Origin: Mesorhizobium sp. WSM3626
Lineage (GTDB): Bacteria > Pseudomonadota > Alphaproteobacteria > Rhizobiales > Rhizobiaceae
Assembly: GCF_000513935.1 (NCBI RefSeq)
Contig: NZ_KI911327.1
Coordinates: 42,039 to 106,038 of the forward strand
Length of the DNA stretch: 64,000 bases
Direction of reading: 5' to 3'
The notes below the pieces were generated by a model. The model ran no database searches. It worked only from the letters and a program-made list of their open reading frames with translations, and was not told where the DNA came from. Below, piece after piece: positions 16,860 to 26,071 of the stretch (positions within the stretch are counted from its first letter, which is position 1; every line of letters starts with the position of its first letter). The translations under genes were made by a program, and so were the position numbers.

Positions 16860-17252
16860 ATGACGATTAAGTTTGGCGAGACTGTTTTTTTCGGTGCCGG
16901 CCACTTTTGCCGCATCGGCGCGGCAATCATGCTTCTGGGGGTTGCTGGATGCTCGAGCACGAATACCGGCGGTCCGGTGCCGATGGCCACCGACGCGGGT
17001 CCGAAGGACACCGGTACCTTTCCGAACCTGAACATCCCGCCGCAAGTGGCGGCGAAACAATTCACCGAGACCGAGAAGAACGCCAAGCTCGCCCAACTGA
17101 AGGCCGACGAGAACGGGCAAGGCGCCAAGAGCGGCGGCGCGGCCGTCACCAACCAGGCGGCGCTGACCGATCTCGCCAAGAAACATGGCCCGCAGACGCT
17201 GAAGCAGATCGAAGGCAAATGCGACCCCGCCCTCGACCCTACCTGCAAATGA
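16860..17252 (+). CDS. Small lipoprotein of unknown function
   Basis: 130 residues. A signal peptide ends in the lipobox GVAGC (Cys31). A Gly/Pro/Thr linker follows, then a charged helical segment (FTETEKNAKLAQLKADENGQ) and a C-terminal pair of cysteines (GKCDPALDPTCK). AAGGAA lies six bases before the ATG. It sits 44 bases upstream of alaC on the same strand. Conserved rhizobial lipoproteins of this size often occupy this position; no function is known to me. Confidence 0.7.
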   Translation: MTIKFGETVFFGAGHFCRIGAAIMLLGVAGCSSTNTGGPVPMATDAGPKDTGTFPNLNIPPQVAAKQFTETEKNAKLAQLKADENGQGAKSGGAAVTNQAALTDLAKKHGPQTLKQIEGKCDPALDPTCK

Positions 17253-17296
17253 GTATATAGCGCGCGCCCAACGCTCCCTTGCTGTCTGGAACTGCC

Positions 17297-18514
17297 ATGG
17301 AAGAATTTCACAAGGTCCGCCGGCTTCCGCCTTACGTGTTCGAGCAGGTCAACCGGCTTAAGGCCAGCGCCCGTTCGCGCGGTGCCGATATCGTCGACCT
17401 CGGCATGGGCAACCCGGACCTTCCGACGCCCAAGGCCATCGTCGACAAATTGTGCGAGGTGGTGCGCGATCCGCGGACGCACCGCTATTCCTCATCGCGC
17501 GGCATTCCCGGCCTGCGCCGCGCCCAGGCAAACTACTATGCCCGCCGCTTCGGCGTGAAGCTCAACCCCGACACCCAGGTGGTCGCCACGCTTGGCTCGA
17601 AGGAAGGTTTCGCCAACATGGCGCAGGCGATCACCGCGCCCGGCGACGTGATCCTGTGCCCCAACCCGACCTATCCGATCCACGCTTTCGGCTTCATCAT
17701 GTCGGGCGGCGTCATCCGCTCGCTGCAGGTCGAGCCCGATGATGGCTTCATTCCCGCGCTCGAGCGCGGCGTCCGCCATTCGATCCCGAAGCCGCTGGCG
17801 CTGATCCTCAACTATCCGTCGAACCCGACGGCGCTGGTCGCCTCGCTCGATTTCTACAAGGACGTGGTGGCCTTCGCCAAGAAGAACGACATCATCATCC
17901 TGTCCGACCTTGCCTATTCCGAAATCTACTTCGACGGCAATCCGCCACCCTCGGTACTCCAGGTGCCGGGCGCCATCGATGTCTGCGTCGAGTTCACCTC
18001 GATGTCGAAAACCTTTTCCATGCCCGGCTGGCGCATGGGCTTCGCCGTCGGCAATGAACGGCTGATCTCGGCGCTGACCCGGGTCAAATCCTATCTCGAT
18101 TACGGTGCCTTCACGCCGATCCAGGTGGCCGCCGCGCACGCGCTCAATGGCGACGGCGCCGACATCGCCGAAGTGCGTGATATCTATCACAAGCGCCGCG
18201 ACGTGATGGTCGATGCGTTCGGCCGCGCCGGATGGACCATTCCGGCACCGGCGGCCTCGATGTTCGCCTGGGCGCCGATCCCGGAGCCGTTCCGACATCT
18301 GGGATCCCTCGAATTCTCCAAGCTGCTCATCGAGCATGCCGACGTTGCGGTGGCGCCCGGTGTCGGCTTCGGCGAGCATGGCGACGATTTCGTGCGCGTG
18401 GCGCTGGTCGAGAACGAGCACCGGATCCGCCAGGCGGCGCGCAACATCAAGCGCTTCCTGTCTGCCAGCGCCAAGCAGCCCAACAATGTGGTGCCGCTTT
18501 CCGCCCACCGCTAA
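17297..18514 (+). CDS. alaC: AlaC-type aminotransferase (alanine/glutamate-pyruvate)
   Basis: 405 residues, class I/II PLP aminotransferase. The PLP lysine is Lys238 in SMSKTFSMPGWRMGF. NYPSNPTA (172-179) and SDLAYSEIYFD are the cofactor-pocket motifs. The opening VRRLPPYVFEQVNRLK matches the AlaC group that makes alanine from pyruvate and glutamate. LL-diaminopimelate aminotransferase is the nearest alternative. It lies 37 bases before hom, a pairing common in alphaproteobacteria that links it to aspartate-family amino acid metabolism. Confidence 0.88.
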   Translation: MEEFHKVRRLPPYVFEQVNRLKASARSRGADIVDLGMGNPDLPTPKAIVDKLCEVVRDPRTHRYSSSRGIPGLRRAQANYYARRFGVKLNPDTQVVATLGSKEGFANMAQAITAPGDVILCPNPTYPIHAFGFIMSGGVIRSLQVEPDDGFIPALERGVRHSIPKPLALILNYPSNPTALVASLDFYKDVVAFAKKNDIIILSDLAYSEIYFDGNPPPSVLQVPGAIDVCVEFTSMSKTFSMPGWRMGFAVGNERLISALTRVKSYLDYGAFTPIQVAAAHALNGDGADIAEVRDIYHKRRDVMVDAFGRAGWTIPAPAASMFAWAPIPEPFRHLGSLEFSKLLIEHADVAVAPGVGFGEHGDDFVRVALVENEHRIRQAARNIKRFLSASAKQPNNVVPLSAHR

Positions 18515-18551
18515 ATACAAATTCGATCTGATTTGAGGGGCGCCGCCTTCC

Positions 18552-19865
18552 ATGGCTGAAGCACTGCGTGTTGGAATTGCCGGACTTGGCACGGTCGGTG
18601 CATCGGTGGCGCGCGTGTTGCGCGACAAGGCGGCGGAGTTGACCCGCCAATGCGGGCGCGACATCATCGTGTCGGCGGTTTCGGCACGCGACCGGAAACG
18701 CGACCGTGGCACCGATCTGAGCTCCGCGAACTGGTTCGACGATCCGGTGAAGATGGCACAGACCGCCGAGATCGACGTTTTCGTCGAGCTGATCGGCGGC
18801 GATGAGGGGCCGGCGCGTGCCTCTGTGAAGGCGGCGCTCGAAGCCGGCCGCCATGTCGTCACCGCCAACAAGGCGCTGCTTGCCAAGCATGGCGTGGCGC
18901 TTGCCGAAATCGCCGAGAAGAAGGGCGTGCTGCTCAACTACGAGGCCGCGGTGGCAGGTGGCATTCCCGTCATCAAGACGATGCGCGAAGCGATGGCCGG
19001 CAACTCGGTCAGCCGTGTGTTCGGCATTCTCAACGGCACCTGTAACTATATCCTGACGCGGATGGAGGCCGAGGGCGTCTCCTTCGACGTCGTGCTGAAG
19101 GACGCGCAACGGCTGGGTTATGCCGAAGCCGATCCGACCTTCGACATCGAGGGCCATGACACCGCGCACAAGCTGTCGATCCTGACCAGCCTTGCTTTCG
19201 GCACCAGGATTGCCGCCAACGACATCTACATGGAAGGCATTTCCAACATCACCCAGGCCGACATCCGTGCGGCAGGCGATCTTGGCTACCGGATCAAGCT
19301 GCTCGGCGTCGCCCAGCGTACCGAAAGCGGCATCGAGCAGCGCGTGCATCCGACCATGGTGCCGACGGCTTCCGTCATCGCGCAGGTGCATGGCGTCACC
19401 AATGCGGTGGCGATCGAGACCGACATTTTGGGCGAATTGCTGCTCTCCGGTCCCGGCGCCGGCGGCAACGCCACCGCCTCGGCGGTCATCGGCGACGTCG
19501 CCGACATCGCCAAGAGCCGGCCTGGCTTTCAGCATGGTCCTGTCTTCGGCCTGCCGGCGAAGGAGCTGAAACCGTATAAGAAGGCGCAGATGCGCAGCCA
19601 TGCGGGCGGTTACTTCATCCGGCTGACCGTGCATGACCGCATTGGCGTGTTCGCAGCAATCGCCAAGCGCATGGCCGACAATGATATTTCGCTGGAATCG
19701 ATCGTCCAGCACGCGGTCAGCGGTGAGGCGGCGGCGCAGAAGACGGTGATCCTCGTCACCCACGAGACCACCGAGGCCGCCGTGCGCAGGGCCGTCGACG
19801 GCATCACCAAGGACGGCCATCTGACCGACAAGCCGCAGGTCATCCGCATCGAGCGAGCAGGGTAG
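18552..19865 (+). CDS. hom: Homoserine dehydrogenase
   Basis: 437 residues. An N-terminal NAD(P)-binding Rossmann motif GLGTVG is at 11-16. VTANKALLAKHG and the substrate/catalytic region GILNGTCNYILTRM follow, and GYAEADPTFDIEGHD carries the catalytic acidic residues. The C-terminal part (about 350-430) is an ACT regulatory domain (RLTVHDRIGVFAAIAKRM), implying feedback control by threonine. It reduces aspartate semialdehyde to homoserine for threonine and methionine synthesis. Probably in one transcript with alaC. Confidence 0.96.
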   Translation: MAEALRVGIAGLGTVGASVARVLRDKAAELTRQCGRDIIVSAVSARDRKRDRGTDLSSANWFDDPVKMAQTAEIDVFVELIGGDEGPARASVKAALEAGRHVVTANKALLAKHGVALAEIAEKKGVLLNYEAAVAGGIPVIKTMREAMAGNSVSRVFGILNGTCNYILTRMEAEGVSFDVVLKDAQRLGYAEADPTFDIEGHDTAHKLSILTSLAFGTRIAANDIYMEGISNITQADIRAAGDLGYRIKLLGVAQRTESGIEQRVHPTMVPTASVIAQVHGVTNAVAIETDILGELLLSGPGAGGNATASAVIGDVADIAKSRPGFQHGPVFGLPAKELKPYKKAQMRSHAGGYFIRLTVHDRIGVFAAIAKRMADNDISLESIVQHAVSGEAAAQKTVILVTHETTEAAVRRAVDGITKDGHLTDKPQVIRIERAG

Positions 19866-19991
19866 CAGCGGCCTCGTCGTCGCGGGCACAACCACCGGCG
19901 GCGCATTTCCGTTCTGTGAGGATCCCGCTGCCGCCCGGAACGAATTGGCGTCGGCACCGTTCTCTTGGTCAGCAACCAAGGGAGCCGCTTC

Positions 19992-20351
19992 ATGGCTGAT
20001 ACCAACAAATCCGGCCCTCCTGACATCGAGGACATCCAGAAGACGCTGGAAAAGCAGATCGCCGACCTGCGCAAGGAGATCACCAAGATCAACAAGAGCA
20101 TTTCGGCGCGCAGCGCGGAAATGCTCGAAGACGCCAGCGAACAGGCATCGGATTTCTACGATACAGCCGCTTCCCGCGCCTCGCGGACAGCGCAGCAGTT
20201 GCGCAGCCAGGCTCAGTCCGTTTCAGAAGCCGCGCGCGAAAATCCGGGCACGACGACCGCAGTGGTTGGCGTGATCGGCTTACTTGGCTTCCTGGCCGGC
20301 CTCGCGATCGGCCAGTCGATGAACGACACGCCGCGCCGCTGGTACCATTAG
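19992..20351 (+). CDS. ElaB/YqjD-like (DUF883-type) membrane-anchored protein
   Basis: 119 residues. A long amphipathic, coiled-coil-prone helix (about 12-80, rich in Lys, Glu, Gln and Ala) is followed by a C-terminal hydrophobic helix with GVIGLLGFLAGLAIGQSM. ElaB/YqjD relatives are inner-membrane proteins that bind ribosomes in stationary phase; assignment here rests on layout only. GGGAG lies about seven bases before ATG 19992, which sets the start over an earlier in-frame codon. Confidence 0.65.
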   Translation: MADTNKSGPPDIEDIQKTLEKQIADLRKEITKINKSISARSAEMLEDASEQASDFYDTAASRASRTAQQLRSQAQSVSEAARENPGTTTAVVGVIGLLGFLAGLAIGQSMNDTPRRWYH

Positions 20352-20426
20352 CCACAAGGGCGGCCAGCTTGGCCGGCCGCACCATCTCGCTACGTTTTTC
20401 AACACGGCCGTCTCGGGGAGGGTATC

Positions 20427-20594
20427 ATGGCGTCGTCCATGCTGATCGGCATTCTCATTACATTCCTGGTCATTATCCTGGTTCTGTATCTCGTCCAGCG
20501 ACTGCCGCTCGACGCCAGGATGAGACAGATCGTGCAGATCATCGTCATCATCATCGGCATTGTTTCGCTGCTCAAATACCTCGCGGTTTTCTAG
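20427..20594 (+). CDS. Thivi_2564-type micro membrane protein
   Basis: 55 residues: MASSMLIGILITFLVIILVL, a short basic loop with R-L-P-L-D-A-R-M-R-Q, then a second hydrophobic helix ending YLAVF. The two-helix layout with the conserved Q-R-L-P-L-D loop matches the small Thivi_2564 membrane family, of unknown function. GGGGAGGG lies just upstream of the ATG. It follows the ElaB-like gene by 75 bases on the same strand. Confidence 0.7.
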   Translation: MASSMLIGILITFLVIILVLYLVQRLPLDARMRQIVQIIVIIIGIVSLLKYLAVF

Positions 20595-20753
20595 GCTGCG
20601 AGGAACGGGAATTTCCCGTTTCGTATTGGCCCGGGTCGTCTCGAACCGGGTCGGCATTGTTTCAGGAATGCGGTTCAATCGATTGATATTGCTGTCCTTT
20701 CGATAAAGCTGCCGGCAGGTCTTGCCGTTGTCATGCTCGTTTGACAAAACAGG

Positions 20754-20774
20754 CGCGCCTCCGGCGGGAGGCGG
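20754..20774. repeat. Short GC-rich hairpin in the glpX leader
   Basis: GCGCCTCC and GGAGGCGGC can pair around a small loop about 25 bases before the glpX start codon. It could affect translation or be incidental. Confidence 0.3.
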
Positions 20775-20796
20775 CATCAAACGAGGATTTGCCGAA

Positions 20797-21780
20797 ATGA
20801 ATGTGGCCCAGAACATCGTCGCCGGCCTTGACCGGATACTCACCATGGAACTGGTGCGCGTCACCGAACGGGCCGCCGTCGCGGCGGCCCGGCTGCGCGG
20901 CCGCGGCGACGAAAAGGCCGCCGACCAGGTCGCCGTCGACGCCATGCGCGAGGAACTCAACCGCCTCGCCATCAAGGGCACGGTGGTGATCGGCGAGGGC
21001 GAGCGAGACGAGGCGCCGATGCTCTATATCGGCGAGGAGGTCGGGACCGGCAAAGGCCCGGCGGTCGATATCGCGCTTGATCCGCTCGAAGGGACGACAA
21101 TCTGCGCCAAGAACCTGCCGAACGCGCTTGCCGTGATCGCGATCGCCGAAAAGGGCAGCCTGCTGTTCGCGCCCGACGTCTACATGGACAAGATCGCGGT
21201 CGGTCCGGGTTACGCCGAAGGCGTCATCGACATCGATGCCACGCCGGCCGAGAACATCGCCAGCCTCGCCCGGGCGAAGGGTGTCGCTGTGTCCGATATC
21301 ACGGCCTGCATCCTCGACCGGCCGCGCCACGCCAAGCTGATCGACGCCGTGCGTGCCACCGGCGCCGCGATCCGGCTGATCGGTGACGGCGACGTCGCCG
21401 GCGTCATCCACACCACGGACCCGGAAGAAACCGGCATCGACGTCTATCTCGGCACCGGAGGCGCACCGGAAGGCGTTCTGGCCGCGGCCGCCCTGCGCTG
21501 CACCGGCGGCCAGATGCTAGGCCGGCTGATCCTCGACACGCCTGAGAAGGTCGCCCGCGCGGCAAAGATGGGCATTGCCGATCCGAAGCGGGTTTATCGG
21601 GCAGAGGACATGGCGCGCGGCGATGTGCTGTTCGCGGCCACCGGCGTCACCGACGGCAACATGCTGGCCGGCGTCAAGTTCGGCCGAACCTACATCACCA
21701 CGCATACGATCGTGCTGCGCTCATCGTCGCGTACCGTGCGGGAGATCAAGGCCCGGCACCAGGATCTGGATAAGTTCTAG
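20797..21780 (+). CDS. glpX: Class II fructose-1,6-bisphosphatase
   Basis: 327 residues. Recognisable GlpX motifs include IGEGERDEAPMLYIGEEVG and the metal-binding DIALDPLEGTT, followed by ENLPNALAVIA-like and YLGTGGAPEGVLAAAAL segments. It hydrolyses fructose-1,6-bisphosphate in gluconeogenesis and the pentose cycle. The start is set at ATG 20797 (MNVAQNIVAGL); the frame extends upstream but not as protein of this family. Monocistronic. Confidence 0.95.
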   Translation: MNVAQNIVAGLDRILTMELVRVTERAAVAAARLRGRGDEKAADQVAVDAMREELNRLAIKGTVVIGEGERDEAPMLYIGEEVGTGKGPAVDIALDPLEGTTICAKNLPNALAVIAIAEKGSLLFAPDVYMDKIAVGPGYAEGVIDIDATPAENIASLARAKGVAVSDITACILDRPRHAKLIDAVRATGAAIRLIGDGDVAGVIHTTDPEETGIDVYLGTGGAPEGVLAAAALRCTGGQMLGRLILDTPEKVARAAKMGIADPKRVYRAEDMARGDVLFAATGVTDGNMLAGVKFGRTYITTHTIVLRSSSRTVREIKARHQDLDKF

Positions 21781-21852
21781 ACCTGCTTGCGAAGCCGGGC
21801 CGCAGTTGTTAGCCATTGGCTGCATCTGAACCTGGCCGCGCAAGGACTAACG

Positions 21853-22077
21853 ATGAAGGTGTTCGACTGGCACGCGGATCCGGTTTCGCGTGCCACTCCT
21901 GTCACGAAATCCTACCGCAACACCCAGAACGTGCGCCGCTTTCTTACCCGCGAATGCGGCGACACGTTCAGGTTCGATCGACCCTTCATGGCATCGCTCA
22001 AGGATGGTCGGGAAAAGACGATGGGAGATGCAGCCGACGAGTGGGTCCGGCGCCAGGCTGAAAAGCGGAAAGCGTAG
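21853..22077 (+). CDS. DUF6434-like small protein
   Basis: 74 residues: W-H-A-D near the start, T-x-S-Y-R-N-T-Q-N-V-R-R-F-L in the middle, then F-R-F-D-R-P-F-M. This fits the DUF6434 pattern, a short domain of unknown function found alone or after SAP-like segments. It lies between glpX and recJ on the same strand. The region upstream of ATG 21853 has no strong ribosome-binding site, so the start is tentative. Confidence 0.6.
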   Translation: MKVFDWHADPVSRATPVTKSYRNTQNVRRFLTRECGDTFRFDRPFMASLKDGREKTMGDAADEWVRRQAEKRKA

Positions 22078-22184
22078 TTTTTCTTGAATTCTTCTGCGAC
22101 GCCTGCATGTCGTTATCCCAAAACCGCTGCACACTTTTGGGCGACATGCATTATCCTGCCGCCAACCATGAGTTGGCAAAGCGC

Positions 22185-23966
22185 ATGATGGGCGACAGGC
22201 GCCTCTTCCTCGATGTCAGGCAGTCGGCGACCGGTCTCTCCTGGGAGCACCGGCTGACCGAACGGCAGGACATGATCGCGCTTGCCATCGCGCAGGGTCA
22301 TGGCGTGCCCGACATCGTCGCGCGCGTTCTTGCCGGACGCGGCGTTGCCGTCGATGAGACCGAGCGGTTTCTCGACCCGACGATCCGTGACCTGTTGCCG
22401 AATCCGGCCTCGCTGACCGACATGGACAAGGCTGCCATCCGCATCGCCGCCGCCGTCGTTGCCCGGGAGAAAATAGCGATCTTCGGCGATTACGACGTCG
22501 ATGGCGCGGCCTCGTCGGCCTTGCTGAAGCGGTTTCTCACGCATTTCTCGGTGCTGTCGGAAATCTATATCCCGGATCGTATTTTCGAGGGCTACGGTCC
22601 CAATCCCGACGCCATGCGCGAATTGGTTTCCCGCGGCGCGACGCTGATCGTCACTGTCGATTGCGGCACCAACAGCGCCGCCTCCGTCGAGGCCGCCAAG
22701 GAGGCGGGCGCCGATGTGGTGGTGCTGGACCACCACCAGGTTGGCGGCGCGCTGCCGGCGGCGCATGCCGTCGTCAATCCAAACCGCGACGACGACCTTT
22801 CCGGACAGGGTCATCTCTGTGCCGCCGGCGTGGTCTTTCTCGCTCTGGTGCAAACCGCGAAGGTGCTGCGCGCGATGACCGACGCCACGCCGCCGGATCT
22901 GCTTTCGCTGCTCGATCTCGTCGCGCTTGCCACCGTCTGCGACGTGGTGCCGCTCACGGGCGTCAATCGCGCCTTCGTCGTCAAGGGCCTGCAAGTGGCG
23001 CGGCAGCAGAAGAATGAAGGGATGGCTGCCCTTGCGCGGGTGTCACGCATCGGCGAGCCGATCAGCACCTTCCATCTCGCCTATCTGATCGGCCCGCGCA
23101 TCAATGCGGGCGGGCGCATCGGCGATGCGGCGCTCGGCAGCCGGCTGCTTGCAACGGACGATCCGGTCGAGGCGCAGACCATCGCCGAGACGCTCGACCG
23201 GCTGAACCAGGAACGGCAGCTGATGGAGCAGGAGATGCTCGCCGCCGCGCGCGCCGAGGCCGATGCCGAGCTCGCGGGCGGCAGCGGTCCGGCAATCGTC
23301 GTCACCGCCAGCAACAACTGGCACCCCGGCATTGTCGGCCTGCTTGCCTCACGACTGAAGGATCACGCTCGGCGGCCGGCCTTCGCCATCGCCTTCAACG
23401 CCAACGGCACCGGCACCGGCTCGGGCCGTTCGGTGTCGGGTTTCGACCTTGGCCGGCTGGTGCGCGAAGCCGCCAATGCCGGGCTCATCGTCAAGGGCGG
23501 CGGCCATGGCATGGCTGCTGGCATCACCGTCGAGCGCGCAAGGCTGGGCGAGCTCAGGGCCTTCTTCGAGGAGCGGGCGGCCGCCGACGTTTTCCGGTTG
23601 CAGGATGAGGAAACCCTGTCCATCGATGGCGCGCTTGCCGCGGAAGGCGCGACGCTAGGCCTGCTCGACGCCCTGGAGAAGGCGGGCCCTTTCGGCGCCG
23701 GGCATATCGCGCCGGTTTTCGCTTTGCCGCGCCATCGGCTCGTCGATATCAGGCCGGTCGGCACCAATCATATTCGCGCCGACTTGCAGTCGGAGAGCGG
23801 CGGCCGCATCCAGGCGATCGCCTTTCGCGCCGTCGACACGGTGCTTGGCGAATTCCTGTTCAAGAACCGGGGCAAGACGATGCATGTCGCCGGCTCGCTG
23901 TCGGGCAATCACTGGAACGGCAACCGTACGGTGCAATTTCGCATTATCGATGCCGCACGGGCGTAG
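22185..23966 (+). CDS. recJ: Single-stranded-DNA-specific exonuclease RecJ
   Basis: 593 residues. DHH-superfamily motifs: GDYDVDG at 101-107 (motif I), TVDCGTNS at about 158-165, and the DHH triad at 182-184. The DHHA1 signature RINAGGRIGDAALGSRLL and the C-terminal GGGHGMAAG nucleic-acid-binding motif are also present. It degrades 5' single-stranded ends in recombination and mismatch repair. ATG 22185 is chosen from domain coverage; ATG 22146 would add 13 residues, and neither has a strong ribosome-binding site. Confidence 0.93.
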   Translation: MMGDRRLFLDVRQSATGLSWEHRLTERQDMIALAIAQGHGVPDIVARVLAGRGVAVDETERFLDPTIRDLLPNPASLTDMDKAAIRIAAAVVAREKIAIFGDYDVDGAASSALLKRFLTHFSVLSEIYIPDRIFEGYGPNPDAMRELVSRGATLIVTVDCGTNSAASVEAAKEAGADVVVLDHHQVGGALPAAHAVVNPNRDDDLSGQGHLCAAGVVFLALVQTAKVLRAMTDATPPDLLSLLDLVALATVCDVVPLTGVNRAFVVKGLQVARQQKNEGMAALARVSRIGEPISTFHLAYLIGPRINAGGRIGDAALGSRLLATDDPVEAQTIAETLDRLNQERQLMEQEMLAAARAEADAELAGGSGPAIVVTASNNWHPGIVGLLASRLKDHARRPAFAIAFNANGTGTGSGRSVSGFDLGRLVREAANAGLIVKGGGHGMAAGITVERARLGELRAFFEERAAADVFRLQDEETLSIDGALAAEGATLGLLDALEKAGPFGAGHIAPVFALPRHRLVDIRPVGTNHIRADLQSESGGRIQAIAFRAVDTVLGEFLFKNRGKTMHVAGSLSGNHWNGNRTVQFRIIDAARA

Positions 23967-24208
23967 GCGCGCGGCGGAAACCGGGCAATTCAGCCGGCCG
24001 GCGCATAACGCAGCAACGCCAAGTTCTGCGTCATCCAGTCCGGCGACATAGCCGTGCAGCTACGTCAATACGGATAGACAATTTGGCCATTGGCGCTTCG
24101 CTCCATCTCTCGAACAAGCATAGCCAATTGCAGAATGCGACCTCGGAACGACCGGTCGACTCTCGTTTTCAAAATCCGGGTGGGGAGCGAACAGTCCGCG
24201 AAACTGGC

Positions 24209-24892
24209 CTATTGAACCAAGGTCGCAGAAGTGCCTGTGGAGCCTGTAAGGTTTCGAGCTAGACGCTCAAGGGTTAGCGCCCCCTCATTTAGAGGGTACG
24301 GCCCGGCAAGCATACCGTCAAAAACGAAATCGCCTAAACGGGTGTCTACTTGTATTTCGTTGCCAAGTCGCCGAATGATCTCGTCTCGAAGCGCTACAGC
24401 GTCAGGCAAAAGTTGTGTTTGCCACTCGTGACGGTGACGGTCCGACCGAGCGAGCAGTTCTTTTGTATGCGCCTCCCAGGTCTCCCGGTCGGACGTTCTC
24501 CGCGTCATGATTCCGGAGTCTTCAGATTTAAATCTGTTTTGCATCTCTCTCATCTGCAGTGCAACGTCCTCAACCCGGAGCCGCAACTCATGGTCCGTTA
24601 GGGCCGACAGATTGGATGTAGATGTCGATGGCGGGGGGAGTTCTCTAACCTGTTGCTGCTGGGTCAGTTCGTGGACCTGAACTTGCTCGACCAGCTTTTC
24701 AACTCGGCGAAAGCTAACCTCTGACTCCCCATGTTTTATATGAAGGTTTGGCAGCAGTCTGGATATCTCGGCGCGAAAAATGTACGCTGAAAACGCAATT
24801 GCTGCCGGCCATCCAAGTGAGGCCAATGCCTGAACAATGGCGGCAGCAAGTCCCCAACCGTTCGTGACTTCTGGCAAAGCTTTCTCCCCCAA
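24209..24892 (-). CDS. Membrane-anchored coiled-coil protein of unknown function
   Basis: 227 residues. A single N-terminal hydrophobic helix (about 15-42) is followed by a Gln/Glu-rich helix with heptad character (KLVEQVQVHELTQQQQ) and a second helical part (about 95-165). A folded C-terminal stretch ends with TRLGDFVFDGMLAGPYP and a Ser/Thr-rich tail. I do not recognise a family. Its codon use is clearly less GC-rich at third positions than recJ and the patatin gene on either side, so it is a candidate acquired gene. No partner gene is adjacent. Confidence 0.65.
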   Translation of the reverse strand: MGEKALPEVTNGWGLAAAIVQALASLGWPAAIAFSAYIFRAEISRLLPNLHIKHGESEVSFRRVEKLVEQVQVHELTQQQQVRELPPPSTSTSNLSALTDHELRLRVEDVALQMREMQNRFKSEDSGIMTRRTSDRETWEAHTKELLARSDRHRHEWQTQLLPDAVALRDEIIRRLGNEIQVDTRLGDFVFDGMLAGPYPLNEGALTLERLARNLTGSTGTSATLVQ

Positions 24893-25016
24893 ATGCTTCG
24901 CCTACCAAACCACCGAAAACCATCATGGACAAGCTGACGCCCGTTAAACTTCCCGGTGAGATGCTGTGGGGCAAAAATAGCTCAAGAGCGTCAATGATTT
25001 CTCGAACGAATGCAGT

Positions 25017-25991
25017 CTAGGCGAGAACCGTCTGCAGCCGCGTCAGTTCGCCGATCTGCGCCATCGTGGCCTGATAGCCGAGCTGGATCGCCTCGTCGGC
25101 CCTGTGGAATTCGGTGAGGCCGATATGGCTGAGCTTGGGCTGCAGCGACATGTCGGGCGGATCGCCGGCAAGCCTCGCCCGTGAAATGCGGTCCTGGATG
25201 ATGTTGAAGGCTTCCACCATCACGCCGGTGATGCCCAGGCGCGTCTGGTGCGATTGGTGCTGGGAATTGACCTGGCCGGGCCTTGGCGCATCCTTTTCGA
25301 TAACCAGCTCGCCGGCACTGTGTTTGATCACGGCGGCGCGGCCGAACAGGTCGTAGTGGAGGTTGACCGCCACGACGAGCGGCTGCTCGTAGGCGCGGCA
25401 GACCGAAACGGGCACCGGATTGACCAGCGCTCCGTCGACCAGCACGCGGCCGTTGCAATCGACCGGCTCGAACACGCCCGGCAGCGCGTAGGACGCGCGC
25501 ATGGCCGTGATCAGCGAGCCGCTCGACAGCCAGATCTCGTGGCCGGTGCGGATTTCCGACGCGACGCAGACAAATGGCTTGGGCAGATCGTCGAAGCGGA
25601 TACCAGCCACGTGCTCGCGCAGGCGCGCGTCCAGCTTCATGCCGCCGAAGAGGCCGCTGCCGCGCAGGTTGAGATCGAGCAGGCCGAAGATGCGCCGCCT
25701 TGTGAGGCTCCGGGCGAACTCTTCCAGCTCATTCAGTTTGCCGGCGAGATAACAGCCGCCAACCAGGGCACCGATCGAGGTGCCGGCGATCATGGAAACC
25801 TCGATGCCGGCTTCATCGAGCGCCCGCAGCACGCCGATATGAGCCCAGCCTCTGGCGCAACCGCCGCCGAGCGCGAGCGAAATGCCGGTTTTCTTTGGAG
25901 ATTTTGTCGCGGATGCGCCGCCGGCCGAGGACAGGCCGTTGGCCTCCCTGACATCTGGTCTGTTAGGCAATGACGCCCATTCGAGCATCAT
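25017..25991 (-). CDS. Patatin-like phospholipase family protein
   Basis: 324 residues. Oxyanion hole GGGCARG is at 42-48, the nucleophile elbow GTSIG at 70-74 gives Ser72, and the catalytic Asp is in VLVDGALVNPVP (about 171-182). This is the RssA-like bacterial patatin layout. Expected to hydrolyse acyl esters of phospholipids or related lipids; the true substrate is unknown. AAGGGAG lies just upstream of two adjacent ATGs (25991/25988). It stands alone, downstream of hisI on the same strand. Confidence 0.88.
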   Translation of the reverse strand: MMLEWASLPNRPDVREANGLSSAGGASATKSPKKTGISLALGGGCARGWAHIGVLRALDEAGIEVSMIAGTSIGALVGGCYLAGKLNELEEFARSLTRRRIFGLLDLNLRGSGLFGGMKLDARLREHVAGIRFDDLPKPFVCVASEIRTGHEIWLSSGSLITAMRASYALPGVFEPVDCNGRVLVDGALVNPVPVSVCRAYEQPLVVAVNLHYDLFGRAAVIKHSAGELVIEKDAPRPGQVNSQHQSHQTRLGITGVMVEAFNIIQDRISRARLAGDPPDMSLQPKLSHIGLTEFHRADEAIQLGYQATMAQIGELTRLQTVLA

Positions 25992-26071
25992 GATCTCCCT
26001 TGTCCCAGGCTACTATACGGATGGGCCGTATCGAAATGATGAATCTATGTGATCGGTGTGAGGCAGAAGGT

